Source: Caldifarciminota bacterium | GTDB lineage: Bacteria > WOR-3 > Hydrothermia > UBA1063 > CAJXJZ01 | Length of the DNA: 14,410 nucleotides | Direction of reading: 5' to 3' | NCBI GenBank assembly: GCA_027073945.1 | Contig: JALTEL010000685.1 | Coordinates: forward strand, 1 to 14,410 | In this document: positions 1 to 7,327 of the stretch, piece after piece | Numbering within the stretch: position 1 is the first letter of the stretch | Layout of the letters: the number at the start of each line of letters is the position of its first letter | Notes under the pieces: generated by a model | What the model saw: the letters and a program-made list of their open reading frames with translations, nothing else | Database searches by the model: none | Told to the model about the DNA's origin: nothing | Program-made: the position numbers and the translations under genes

Positions 1-1210
1 TTATAGGATTCAAAGTTGCAGCATCTTTTACCTTGATAACGAGGCTTTGATATTTATCAGAAAGGTACATTATATATTTCAGCTTTTTACCTCTTTGTAC
101 ACTTACAAAGTCGGATACTTTCTCATACTCGGGACTCTGTATATGCACATGATAAACCCCTTCTCCAATATAATCCGTTTCATATACACCGTTTTTGTCC
201 GTTGTACCGGTATAATCCCCGATGCGAACCAGTGCCCCTTCAATAGGAGCCTTCGTTTTCTCGTCTTTTGCAATAATTACAACCTTGCCAAGAGCTTTGG
301 AAGCTTTAACAAAGAATTTAAGTTCACATGATGCATTGACAACAAAATCAGGCGCAAAATCCGGGAAGGGGCCCTTAAAACCTGTATAAGCAGGATTGAG
401 TACGGGGGGTCTTGCACCAAGCGTATCTCTTGTATACAACGGATAGTCAAATCCAAATTTGAGTTTGAGCCGCCTGCCCAATTGTACGGGCGTGCCTATA
501 CTTACGAAAATAGGACCGCTGCCAACACCGTCTTGAGACATATAACGACCATCCCAGAACTCAATGAACGGTGAAAGAACAAGACCTTTTCTTTCAATTG
601 CGAGCCCAACAATACCAACATTATAATCCGAGCCTTCAAACGGTAATTGATAATTGTTAACACCACCCAGATTCAAATGAACATTGAATAGGCGGCCTTT
701 TCTTGACAGAGCGAGTATTGCACCATAATCATAGAAATTGCTCGTAAAATCCCTGAACAGTCCCCCCTTTGTAATAACCCTGCTTGTAGTACTGTCAATG
801 CCATGCTCTCGCTGAGCACCCAAAGGTAAAGTTACAATCGGCACAAAGCCAAGATAAAATGATTTACCTATGCCAGTTGAGAATTTAAGATCAAATATAA
901 CATCACCCGGTCCCCTGCTCTGTCTCTCAACAGGTGTCTTATAATCGTCAATATAGTACGGAATCATCACACTCATACCGAGATTATCTGAAAAATTGTA
1001 TGATACACCTGCATAGATGTTATTGGCAACTGCCTTGTAACCTGCCCTGTTTCCTCTCCAGTATGATACAGCAGGAAATGCTATAATACCCGTGTGTGCG
1101 CCAACCATGTAAGCGCGTTCCGTTCTCTGCACATTATTCCCTGTCCAGAGCACAGTCTGCGCATATCCAAAACCACCGATTAGCAATAATATAATAAACT
1201 TTTTCATCAT
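1..1210 (-). CDS. Outer-membrane beta-barrel protein with carboxypeptidase-regulatory-like repeats (partial, C-terminus outside window)
   Basis: The minus-strand frame is open from the ATG at 1210 to the window edge (403 residues, no stop). It begins with a signal peptide (MMKKFIILLLIGGFGYAQ, likely cut after GYA). Residues about 20-300 show the short alternating polar/hydrophobic strands and Gly/Tyr/Phe richness of an outer-membrane barrel. Residues about 309-383 look like a CarboxypepD_reg-type beta-sandwich (VVIIAKDEKTKAPIEGALV, then TTDKNGVYET). A second copy starts near residue 387 (LVIKVKDAATLNPI) and leaves the window. Tandem sandwich domains after a barrel suggest a surface or periplasmic appendage. 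Substrate and exact family are unknown. Start: two adjacent ATGs (1210, 1207) and no Shine-Dalgarno, but a promoter whose -10 ends 7 nt upstream. It is divergent from enolase. The coding frame is certain; the barrel assignment is inferred from composition. Confidence 0.75.
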   Translation of the reverse strand, partial: MMKKFIILLLIGGFGYAQTVLWTGNNVQRTERAYMVGAHTGIIAFPAVSYWRGNRAGYKAVANNIYAGVSYNFSDNLGMSVMIPYYIDDYKTPVERQSRGPGDVIFDLKFSTGIGKSFYLGFVPIVTLPLGAQREHGIDSTTSRVITKGGLFRDFTSNFYDYGAILALSRKGRLFNVHLNLGGVNNYQLPFEGSDYNVGIVGLAIERKGLVLSPFIEFWDGRYMSQDGVGSGPIFVSIGTPVQLGRRLKLKFGFDYPLYTRDTLGARPPVLNPAYTGFKGPFPDFAPDFVVNASCELKFFVKASKALGKVVIIAKDEKTKAPIEGALVRIGDYTGTTDKNGVYETDYIGEGVYHVHIQSPEYEKVSDFVSVQRGKKLKYIMYLSDKYQSLVIKVKDAATLNPI

Positions 1211-1217
1211 GTTTCAT

Positions 1218-1246
1218 ATTTTAAACCAATTCACCAATCCTGTCAA
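1218..1246 (-). promoter_or_regulatory. Promoter of the barrel protein gene, predicted leaderless
   Basis: On the minus strand a perfect TTGACA (1246-1241) is followed by a 17-nt spacer and TAAAAT (1223-1218). The -10 ends only 7 nt before the ATG at 1210, so transcription should start at or one base before the start codon. No ribosome binding site is present, which fits a leaderless mRNA. Confidence 0.6.
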
Positions 1247-1302
1247 GTTTTTATATATGATAACCCAGCACAAAATATAAAATTAAGCTTGCATGCACAC
1301 AT

Positions 1303-1331
1303 TTGAGCATCCGAAAAATCTGGTTTATAAT
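1303..1331 (+). promoter_or_regulatory. Promoter of enolase
   Basis: TTGAGC (1303-1308), a 17-nt spacer and a perfect TATAAT (1326-1331). The predicted start near 1338 leaves a leader of about 20 nt that holds the strong Shine-Dalgarno AAGGAGG (1345-1351), 6 nt before the ATG. It is a conventional leadered promoter, unlike the divergent one facing it. Confidence 0.6.
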
Positions 1332-1357
1332 TTACAGATAGCATAAGGAGGATTAAA

Positions 1358-2647
1358 ATGAGTGAAATAGTATCCATATACGCAAGAGAAATCCTTGATT
1401 CAAGGGGTAATCCCACAATTGAAACAGAAGTTGTGCTTGAATCTGGAATTTACGCAAAAGCAGCTGTTCCGTCCGGGGCATCCACGGGAAAATATGAAGC
1501 AGTGGAACTGAGAGATGGTGATAAAAGCAGATTCAATGGAAAGGGTGTATTAAAAGCCGTTGAAAATGTCAATGAACGAATAGCGGATAAAATAGTAGGT
1601 ATGTATTCAGAAGAACAGGCCGAGATAGATAGCGCAATGATTGAGCTTGACGGCACACCCAATAAGGCGAATTTAGGTGCAAATGCAATTTTGAGCGTAT
1701 CTTTGGCCGCTGCAAGGGCAACAGCTGAAGAGTATGAACTTCCGCTTTACAGTTATATAGGCGGAATTAATGCCAGCTTGCTACCAGTTCCTCAGTTCAA
1801 CATACTGAATGGAGGAAAACATGCCGATTCGGGCATTGATATTCAGGAATTTCTTATAATACCTGCAGGAGCTCCAAATTTCAAGGAAGCTTTCCGTTAC
1901 GGGGCTGAAGTTTATCATACTCTGAAGGGCATACTCAAGAACAAAGGATATGTAATCAGTGTAGGAGACGAAGGCGGATTCGCACCACATCTCAAAAACG
2001 GAGAGGAAGCCATACAATTAATCGTTGAAGCAATCAAGCAGGCCGGTTATGTTCCCGGCAGAGATATTTATATTGGCATAGATTCGGCCGCATCATCTTT
2101 TTATGCCGACGGAAAATACAAATATGAAGGTAAAGATAGAACAGCCGAGGACATGATTGAATACTACGAACGTCTCGTTGATACATATCCATTCATCTCC
2201 ATTGAAGATGGCCTCGATGAAGAAGATTGGAACGGGTGGAACTTAATGGAAAAGAGACTCGGGAAAAAGGTGCAAATAGTAGGAGACGACATCTATGTGA
2301 CAAATCCAAGCAGGCTGGCAAGAGGCATAAAGGAAAAAGCATCCAATTCCGTGCTGATAAAATTAAATCAGATTGGGACATTGACGGAAACGATGAATAC
2401 TGTAAAAATGGCAAATCAGGCCGGTTTTACAGAAGTAGTTTCTCACAGGTCGGGTGAAACCGCCGATACGTTTATTTCTGATTTTGTCGTGGGCATGAAT
2501 ATAGGCCAGATAAAAAGCGGTGCACCATGCAGAATTGAGAGGGTTGAAAAATACAATCAATTAATGCGGATAGAGGAAGAATTAGGGGAAGCGGCAAAAT
2601 ACGCTGGACGTGAGATATTCGCTAATTTTTCAAAAATTAACGGGTAG
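1358..2647 (+). CDS. eno: Enolase (phosphopyruvate hydratase)
   Basis: Cytosolic glycolytic enzyme interconverting 2-phosphoglycerate and phosphoenolpyruvate with Mg2+. The 429-residue length is normal and the whole protein matches the family. Visible landmarks are the mobile-loop [11 protein letters not shown] near 38-48, KHAD at 154-157, the catalytic acid in GDEGGF (E205), metal ligands D242, E283 and D310, catalytic base K335 in IKLNQIGT, the SHRSGET segment at 362-368, and K386 in QIKSG. No key residue is missing. The start is fixed by AAGGAGG 6 nt upstream. It has its own promoter and is probably monocistronic or weakly coupled, since the tRNA 69 nt downstream has a separate promoter. 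Enolase can also sit in degradosomes or on cell surfaces in some bacteria, but nothing here speaks to that. Confidence 0.98.
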   Translation: MSEIVSIYAREILDSRGNPTIETEVVLESGIYAKAAVPSGASTGKYEAVELRDGDKSRFNGKGVLKAVENVNERIADKIVGMYSEEQAEIDSAMIELDGTPNKANLGANAILSVSLAAARATAEEYELPLYSYIGGINASLLPVPQFNILNGGKHADSGIDIQEFLIIPAGAPNFKEAFRYGAEVYHTLKGILKNKGYVISVGDEGGFAPHLKNGEEAIQLIVEAIKQAGYVPGRDIYIGIDSAASSFYADGKYKYEGKDRTAEDMIEYYERLVDTYPFISIEDGLDEEDWNGWNLMEKRLGKKVQIVGDDIYVTNPSRLARGIKEKASNSVLIKLNQIGTLTETMNTVKMANQAGFTEVVSHRSGETADTFISDFVVGMNIGQIKSGAPCRIERVEKYNQLMRIEEELGEAAKYAGREIFANFSKING

Positions 2648-2676
2648 CAAAACGCAGTGATACAATACACATTTGC

Positions 2677-2705
2677 TTGCCTGTACTTGAATTTTCGTTT
2701 ATAAT
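2677..2705 (+). promoter_or_regulatory. Promoter of tRNA-Ala and probably of the operon behind it
   Basis: TTGCCT (2677-2682), a 17-nt spacer and a perfect TATAAT (2700-2705). The predicted start near 2712 lies about 5 nt before the mature tRNA 5' end. No terminator is seen after the tRNA, so this promoter probably also serves the protein genes from 2803 on. Confidence 0.6.
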
Positions 2706-2716
2706 GTATAACTAAT

Positions 2717-2789
2717 GGGGATGTAGCTCATCCGGGAGAGCATCGGCTTTGCAAGCCGGGGGCAGGGGGTTCGAGTCCCCCCATCTCCA
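2717..2789 (+). tRNA. tRNA-Ala (anticodon TGC)
   Basis: A full 73-nt cloverleaf folds by eye. The acceptor GGGGATG pairs with CATCTCC and contains the G3:U70 wobble that is the alanine identity element. The D stem is GCTC/GAGC with an 8-nt loop. The anticodon stem TCGGC/GCCGG has the loop TTTGCAA, giving anticodon TGC. The variable loop has 5 nt, and the T stem GGGGG/CCCCC has the loop TTCGAGT. The discriminator base is A. The 3' CCA is not encoded (TAA follows A73), so it must be added by a CCA-adding enzyme. It is followed after 13 nt by a start codon. Confidence 0.97.
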
Positions 2790-2802
2790 TAAAAGTAGGT
2801 GT

Positions 2803-3168
2803 ATGAAAATTTTATTTTTTTTATTGATAAATACAGGACTACTCAACAGCGGATTTAGTAATAGCATGCAACACTCAATGCCCAATACCTGTGTTTCGTT
2901 TTCATTCAGCACAGATCAGGGAATTACCGCATCTTTTTTTAAAAACTTTGTTCATTCACACAACCTTATTATAAACGCTGGTATAATTCAAACCGGCATA
3001 AACAAAACAAAAATCTCGAATGGTTTTAATACATTTATCAATCCGGATATTACATATAAAACCTCTTTTAAATCAATAAACTTCAGTTTTCATTTTAATA
3101 TGGTATATCCGGTGGGAATATCATATGAAAATATTTTTATAACTAATAAACACTGGAGGTTAAAATGA
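2803..3168 (+). CDS. Small putative secreted protein of unknown function
   Basis: This 121-residue frame starts 13 nt after the tRNA, with an AGGTG ribosome-binding-like site 3-4 nt before the ATG. It ends in an ATGA overlap with the dehydrogenase gene, as real operon genes in this window do. The N-terminus (MKILFFLLINTGLL) looks like a short signal peptide. The rest is rich in Asn, Ile, Phe, Ser and Thr with alternating hydrophobic residues, compatible with a few amphipathic beta strands. I recognise no domain or motif. It may be a degraded outer-membrane protein or a leader frame that couples translation to the next gene. An in-frame extension back to 2749 would run through the tRNA and is not credible. 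Confidence 0.45.
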   Translation: MKILFFLLINTGLLNSGFSNSMQHSMPNTCVSFSFSTDQGITASFFKNFVHSHNLIINAGIIQTGINKTKISNGFNTFINPDITYKTSFKSINFSFHFNMVYPVGISYENIFITNKHWRLK

Positions 3169-4061
3169 GAGTGGCTGTTTGTGACCCAATTGATAAAAAC
3201 TCCATGGAAAAAATAAAACACCTTGGGTATGATATTCTGGATTATTCCCAGATTTCAAAGGATGAACTCCCCGGGCATCTAAAAGATGCCGATATTCTCA
3301 TTGTAAGAAGCGCCACAAAGGTAAAAGGTGATTTTTTCAATCATCTCAAAAATACCAAATTAATAATAAGAGGCGGGGTCGGACTTGATAACATTGACCT
3401 TGTAAAATCCAAAGAACTTGGAATCGAAGTAAAAAATACGCCAAAGGCAAGCAGCATTTCTGTAGCAGAGCTTGTATTTGCACACATTTTCGCTTTGTCC
3501 CGCCATATTGTACGTGGAACAACAGGAATTAAAAACAGCAAATGGGAAAAGAAACAGCTAAAGGGCGTTGAACTGTACGGAAAGACAATAGGCATCATAG
3601 GTATGGGGAGAATAGGAAGAGAAGTGGCAAAAAGGGCATTGGCTTTAGGTATGAATGTGCTGGGTTATGATGTAATGGCATTTCCCGGGGAACTTGCTAA
3701 AAAGGCTTCACTTGAGGAAATTTTTAAACAATCGGATATTATCACACTGCATGTACCTTTAATTGAAAGCACTCATCACCTGATAAATGCTGATACAATA
3801 AAGAGTTTAAAAGATGGTGTTATAATAATAAACTGCGCGAGAGGTGGCATAGTTGATGAAGAAGCTCTTTATCAGGGATTAAAAAGCGGAAAAATTGGCG
3901 GAGCAGGACTGGATGTTTACGAAAAAGAACCGCCTGTAAATTCACCGCTGTTTGAGATTGGGAATGTTACTCTTACTCCGCACATAGGGGCATCCACTTC
4001 CGAAGCTCAGGCAAGAATAGGAGAGGAAATAGTGGCTATATTATCGGAGTTCAAGAAATAA
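3165..4061 (+). CDS. serA: D-3-phosphoglycerate dehydrogenase-type 2-hydroxyacid dehydrogenase, short form
   Basis: NAD-dependent D-2-hydroxyacid dehydrogenase, most like phosphoglycerate dehydrogenase, the first step of serine synthesis. At 298 residues it has the substrate- and NAD-binding domains only and lacks the C-terminal ACT/ASB regulatory domains of long SerA proteins, so serine feedback through ACT is not possible. Motifs: RGGVGLDNID (69-78), the dinucleotide loop GMGRIG (146-151) with acidic D169 selecting NAD, and the catalytic set R226 (NCARGG), E255 (YEKEPP) and H273 (TPHIGAS). GGAGG lies 5 nt before the ATG. It overlaps the small upstream frame (ATGA) and the diguanylate cyclase (TAATG). 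Hydroxypyruvate or glyoxylate reductase activity is the alternative, and serC and serB are not in view. Confidence 0.85.
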   Translation: MRVAVCDPIDKNSMEKIKHLGYDILDYSQISKDELPGHLKDADILIVRSATKVKGDFFNHLKNTKLIIRGGVGLDNIDLVKSKELGIEVKNTPKASSISVAELVFAHIFALSRHIVRGTTGIKNSKWEKKQLKGVELYGKTIGIIGMGRIGREVAKRALALGMNVLGYDVMAFPGELAKKASLEEIFKQSDIITLHVPLIESTHHLINADTIKSLKDGVIIINCARGGIVDEEALYQGLKSGKIGGAGLDVYEKEPPVNSPLFEIGNVTLTPHIGASTSEAQARIGEEIVAILSEFKK

Positions 4062-5071
4062 TGGAACAGAGCAGAATACTTGGTTCTTTAAGGGCATTAC
4101 TTGAAATCAGTGCGGAAATTAATTCGTTAAAACCACTGGATTTGCTGCTTCAACTCATTGTTAAAAAGGCGGATTTTCTCTTTCACGAATCTTACAGCTC
4201 CATAATCATCTATGATGAAGCAAAAGAGAAATGGATTCAGGGTGTTAGTTCCGACCCGGAACATAGGTATGACATTCACCGTTTTGTTCGTCCCAATGGT
4301 GCTTCTCATTACATAGCCACAACAAAAAAAGAATTAATAGTAGAGGATACTTCTAACAGCGAATTCGGGCATCATCCTTTCCAGCTCACAGGTAATATTA
4401 AATCTTTTATAGGTGTTCCAATTATCCACAGTACAAAATTTTTAGGCGTGCTCTACGTATACTCAAGACAAAAACGAAGATTTGAAGAGGAAGATGTGGA
4501 CCTGCTTAAAATTATGGCAGACCAGTCTGCAGTAGCTATAAATAACAATATGCTGTACAAACAGCTTAAAGAAAAAAGCATAAGAGACGAGCTTACAGGA
4601 CTTTACAATTACCTCTATGTAAAAAGTGTAATTGAAAGAGAACTCGAAAGAATAAAGCAGGGTGGCAGAAGGTCTGCAGGGATTCTTATAGATATAGATA
4701 ACCTTTCTGAAATTAACAGGGGACAGGGACACGGTACAGGGGACATGGTAATAATAAACACAGCCAATCTCCTTCAGACTATGATAAGAAAGGTTGATAT
4801 TGCCTCAAGATACGGAGGAGACGAATTTCTGCTTTTTATGCTTGATGCATCTGAAGACACTGCTTTCTACAGTGCGAAGAGATTTTTAAACAGCTTGAAC
4901 AACGAACCGTTTATCATTGATAATAAGAAAGTGAATGTTAGTGTCAGCATTGGTATTGCAGAAATAAGCACAAATAGCTATGATGAATTCATGAACAACC
5001 TTGACAACACCCTATTTGAGGCCAAAAAAAGAGGCAAGAATCGCATTGTAAGACTCAGTGAAATTAGCTAA
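4061..5071 (+). CDS. GAF-GGDEF diguanylate cyclase
   Basis: Predicted soluble sensor enzyme making cyclic di-GMP from two GTP. Residues about 20-163 form a GAF domain (SFIGVPI near 115-121, LGVLYVYS near 128-135) that should bind a small ligand or sense redox. A short helical linker (about 163-175) leads to the GGDEF domain, opened by RDELTGLYN (175-183). The active-site GGDEF is intact at 252-256, with D211, N219 and D228 as expected metal and base contacts. The product-inhibition I-site RKVD (243-246) is correctly placed five residues before it. The usual FK of DxDxFK is replaced (DIDNLSEIN), a modest divergence. There are no membrane segments. The start overlaps the dehydrogenase stop (TAATG), with a weak GGAG 11 nt upstream. 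Confidence 0.93.
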   Translation: MEQSRILGSLRALLEISAEINSLKPLDLLLQLIVKKADFLFHESYSSIIIYDEAKEKWIQGVSSDPEHRYDIHRFVRPNGASHYIATTKKELIVEDTSNSEFGHHPFQLTGNIKSFIGVPIIHSTKFLGVLYVYSRQKRRFEEEDVDLLKIMADQSAVAINNNMLYKQLKEKSIRDELTGLYNYLYVKSVIERELERIKQGGRRSAGILIDIDNLSEINRGQGHGTGDMVIINTANLLQTMIRKVDIASRYGGDEFLLFMLDASEDTAFYSAKRFLNSLNNEPFIIDNKKVNVSVSIGIAEISTNSYDEFMNNLDNTLFEAKKRGKNRIVRLSEIS

Positions 5072-5086
5072 AAGGAGGAGTTTCAT

Positions 5087-6307
5087 ATGAAAAGGTGGGT
5101 AAGTGTAGCAATTGTTTTTATGTCAATATTTTCAGGTTGCTCAAACAAAAAAGTTTCTTCAAACAAGCTTACCATATGGGAAAGCTATAATGATGAGGAA
5201 CACGCCGTTTTTATGACATTGGTAAAAGATTTTATGCAAAAGAATACAGGCATAACCATCTCAGTTCAGAGAATCCCATTTAATGGTATGGAACAAAAGC
5301 TCCTTACAGCTCTTGCTTCTCATACAAATCCCGATATTGCCAGAGTCGATTATGCTTTTGTTGCAAAACTTTCATCCAGAGAAGCTGCAATTGCCATACC
5401 TGATAGTATCATAACTCTTCTGAAAGCACATATTCAGAAGCCCGCACTGTATTCCAATTTTGTAAACGGTAAATTTTACGGGCTTCCTGACCAGACAACA
5501 TGTATAGCCTTATTCTACAACAAAGACATATTTAAAAAGGATAACATCACATCTCCACCAGCTACTTGGGAAAATTTTGTCAGAATCGGGAAGAGATTAA
5601 CAGACGAACATGCGGGTGTATACGCATTCGGCATGCATAATTCATTGTGGTGGACTTTTCCTTTCTTCAACTCTTTTGGGGCGCAGTTTGTATCCGATAA
5701 TGCCCGGAAATGCTTGCTTGATTCAAAAGAAGCGGTGAATGCCTTAAAATTCAAGGTAAATCTCTATAGAAAATATCATATAGAAGCAGGGGCATGGCAG
5801 TCCGGCGCTATAAACCCTGAGATAGGCTTCAGAAATGGTAAATATGCTATGATATTTGACGGTCCCTGGTCAATCAAATCCATGCAAGATGCAAAATTGA
5901 ATTTTGGTGTTGCGTTAATTCCCAGAGGTCCAAATGGCAGTGCCACAACAGTGGGTGGAACTGATATGGTTATACTAAACAAAGACAAAGCTTCCATTGC
6001 TATTAAATTTTTATTATTCCTTCTGTCAAAGGACAATCAGGCAAAATGGGCAAATTCTTTATGGGAAATTCCATTAAACAGAGACGCTTACCCTCTTGTT
6101 GATACCGTAAAAAACCCTTTTATATCGGTTTTTATAAAACAGATGGAAACGGCCGTTCCAAGACCGCCTCTTCCTGAATACTCGGAAATTGAACAGGTAT
6201 TTAACCAGGAAATGGAGCTTGCATTGCTCGGCAAAAAAACACCGGAAAAAGCATTAAAAGATGCAACGAAAAAGGTTAATGAAACTTATCTGGGACAGGC
6301 AAAATGA
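5087..6307 (+). CDS. Extracellular solute-binding lipoprotein, ABC family 1 (sugar type)
   Basis: Periplasmic, membrane-anchored substrate-binding protein of the MalE/UgpB class, 406 residues. It has a lipoprotein signal peptide ending in a lipobox-like FSG-C with lipidated C18. The mature start LTIWESYNDEEHAVF and then NPDIARVDYAFVAKL match the family, as do KFYGLPDQTT, ALFYNKDIF, PATWENF, KYAMIFDGPWS and the late GGTDMVI region. The likely ligand is an oligosaccharide or polyol, but residues do not tell which. It has the strong site AGGAGG 8 nt before the ATG, stronger than its neighbours, suggesting high expression. The usual MalF/MalG-type permease genes are absent from the window. The next gene overlaps by ATGA and encodes a secreted binding protein. 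Confidence 0.92.
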   Translation: MKRWVSVAIVFMSIFSGCSNKKVSSNKLTIWESYNDEEHAVFMTLVKDFMQKNTGITISVQRIPFNGMEQKLLTALASHTNPDIARVDYAFVAKLSSREAAIAIPDSIITLLKAHIQKPALYSNFVNGKFYGLPDQTTCIALFYNKDIFKKDNITSPPATWENFVRIGKRLTDEHAGVYAFGMHNSLWWTFPFFNSFGAQFVSDNARKCLLDSKEAVNALKFKVNLYRKYHIEAGAWQSGAINPEIGFRNGKYAMIFDGPWSIKSMQDAKLNFGVALIPRGPNGSATTVGGTDMVILNKDKASIAIKFLLFLLSKDNQAKWANSLWEIPLNRDAYPLVDTVKNPFISVFIKQMETAVPRPPLPEYSEIEQVFNQEMELALLGKKTPEKALKDATKKVNETYLGQAK

Positions 6308-7287
6308 CATTAATACTGTATTTTTTGCTGTCCACCACGTTTCACACAATTCAAATAGACGGAAATCTCAATAATTTTAATGCTGATGAACTCGTTTATA
6401 AAGATGCTCCTAACGATTCTTACTGGCAGGGCAATGAAATTTACGGCATTTACTGTACGTGGGACAGAAGTAACATATATTTAGGACTTTCATACAAAGT
6501 TCAGAACAATGCAGTTTTACTTATAATGGATGCAGGAAGGCAGAAAGGAGTCAACGACATCAATAATCTGGATTGGTACCCCAGAAATTTCCAATTTTAC
6601 GGAATGAATGCAGATATAATTTTTGCTCTGTGGAATGGAGATCTGTCTACAGGTGGGATAAGAGAAATAACTGCAAAAGACAAGACAAACCCGCTTAACG
6701 GAGCAGAAGTATATAACAACGGTTCTTCCGGAGACTCAAGCGGTGTTATAATAAGAATTCCATTCTCATCATTATATGGGGACTCCTCATATGTACCCTC
6801 AAATCTCAATATAAAGCTTGTAGCTCTTATCGCAGCGGGTGACCACACATCAGGCGGAGATGCTGCCCCGGACAACGAAAATATTGGGGCATCAAGCGCA
6901 ATAAGAACATACATTGACATTCCGATGGACACAAATAAGGACAGCGTAGTTGATGACAATGTGTGCCCTTCTTGCGTGACCCGGATAGATACTTATCCTA
7001 AAATCAGTCTGAAAATATCGGATTTTAGCTTAAGCCAGAATAAAGTGGAGCGCAATAGTAACACAACCATAAGTTTCAAAGTAACGGATTATACATTTGC
7101 AAAGTTGTATATTTTTAACAGGCAGGGAGTTAATATATACGAAAAACATTTTGAGAATTGTGTCCCTTCTGTAAACTATACAGCTATTTTCACAAATGAT
7201 GGCACATTCCCGGAAGGGATTTATTTCGTGGTTCTTGATGTAGGAGACATTATAAGGATAAAAAAGCCTTTAGTGCTTGTGCAATAG
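6304..7287 (+). CDS. Secreted carbohydrate-binding-like (CBM9/DOMON-like) protein with FlgD-type Ig tail
   Basis: The N-terminus is a short hydrophobic export signal without a basic residue (MTLILYFLLSTTFH). An in-frame stop just upstream makes 6304 the only reasonable start. Residues about 16-205 resemble the CBM9/DOMON-like module found at the ends of glucodextranases and thermophile amylopullulanases: IDGNLNNF, then CTWDRSNIYLGL, then DADI-like strand segments and IPFSSLYG. Residues 209-217 read DTNKDSVVD, matching a DxNxDxxxD calcium loop of dockerin or thrombospondin-3 type, followed by a CPSC pair (221-224). Residues about 236-327 fit a FlgD-like Ig fold with the typical FPEGIYFVVLDVG near 302-314. 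It is probably a surface or periplasmic glycan binder co-expressed with the solute-binding protein. No catalytic residues are recognised. Confidence 0.75.
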   Translation: MTLILYFLLSTTFHTIQIDGNLNNFNADELVYKDAPNDSYWQGNEIYGIYCTWDRSNIYLGLSYKVQNNAVLLIMDAGRQKGVNDINNLDWYPRNFQFYGMNADIIFALWNGDLSTGGIREITAKDKTNPLNGAEVYNNGSSGDSSGVIIRIPFSSLYGDSSYVPSNLNIKLVALIAAGDHTSGGDAAPDNENIGASSAIRTYIDIPMDTNKDSVVDDNVCPSCVTRIDTYPKISLKISDFSLSQNKVERNSNTTISFKVTDYTFAKLYIFNRQGVNIYEKHFENCVPSVNYTAIFTNDGTFPEGIYFVVLDVGDIIRIKKPLVLVQ

Positions 7288-7306
7288 TGTTTGATTGGAC
7301 ACTATT
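7283..7306. repeat. Perfect 8-bp inverted repeat overlapping a stop codon and a -35 box
   Basis: AATAGTGT (7283-7290) and ACACTATT (7299-7306) are perfect complements around an 8-nt centre that contains the first six bases of a TTGATT -35 box. No T-run follows, so a classic terminator is unlikely. An operator is the better reading. Confidence 0.5.
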
Positions 7307-7319
7307 AATCAATTATAAT
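7291..7319 (+). promoter_or_regulatory. Promoter of the DUF4388-like/membrane protein/LptE unit, predicted leaderless
   Basis: TTGATT (7291-7296), a 17-nt spacer and a perfect TATAAT (7314-7319). The -10 ends 8 nt before the ATG at 7328, so the mRNA should begin at or within a base or two of the start codon. An AAGGA at 7322-7326 would then lie mostly upstream of the transcript start. Confidence 0.6.
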
Positions 7320-7327
7320 ATAAGGAT

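Noticed and set aside
47..331. Plus-strand open frame of 94 codons at the left edge
   Set aside because: It lies antisense to the barrel protein, whose frame is open for 1210 nt with signal peptide, domain repeats and a promoter.
1285..1296. HindIII-SphI string as in a cloning-vector polylinker
   Set aside because: Only 12 nt match, and the sequence on both sides carries coherent divergent promoters, so coincidence is more likely than a vector junction.
2646..2677. AGCAAA/TTTGCT stem after enolase as a terminator
   Set aside because: The loop is 20 nt, the stem AT-rich and no T-run follows. I cannot support a terminator here.
2749..2802. N-terminal extension of the small secreted protein
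   Set aside because: It would read through the tRNA anticodon and T arms. The start at 2803 has a ribosome-site-like AGGTG and begins a signal peptide.
7283..7306. Rho-independent terminator after the secreted binding protein
   Set aside because: The stem is AT-rich and is followed by mixed A/T rather than a T-run. A promoter -35 lies in its centre, so an operator is the better reading.
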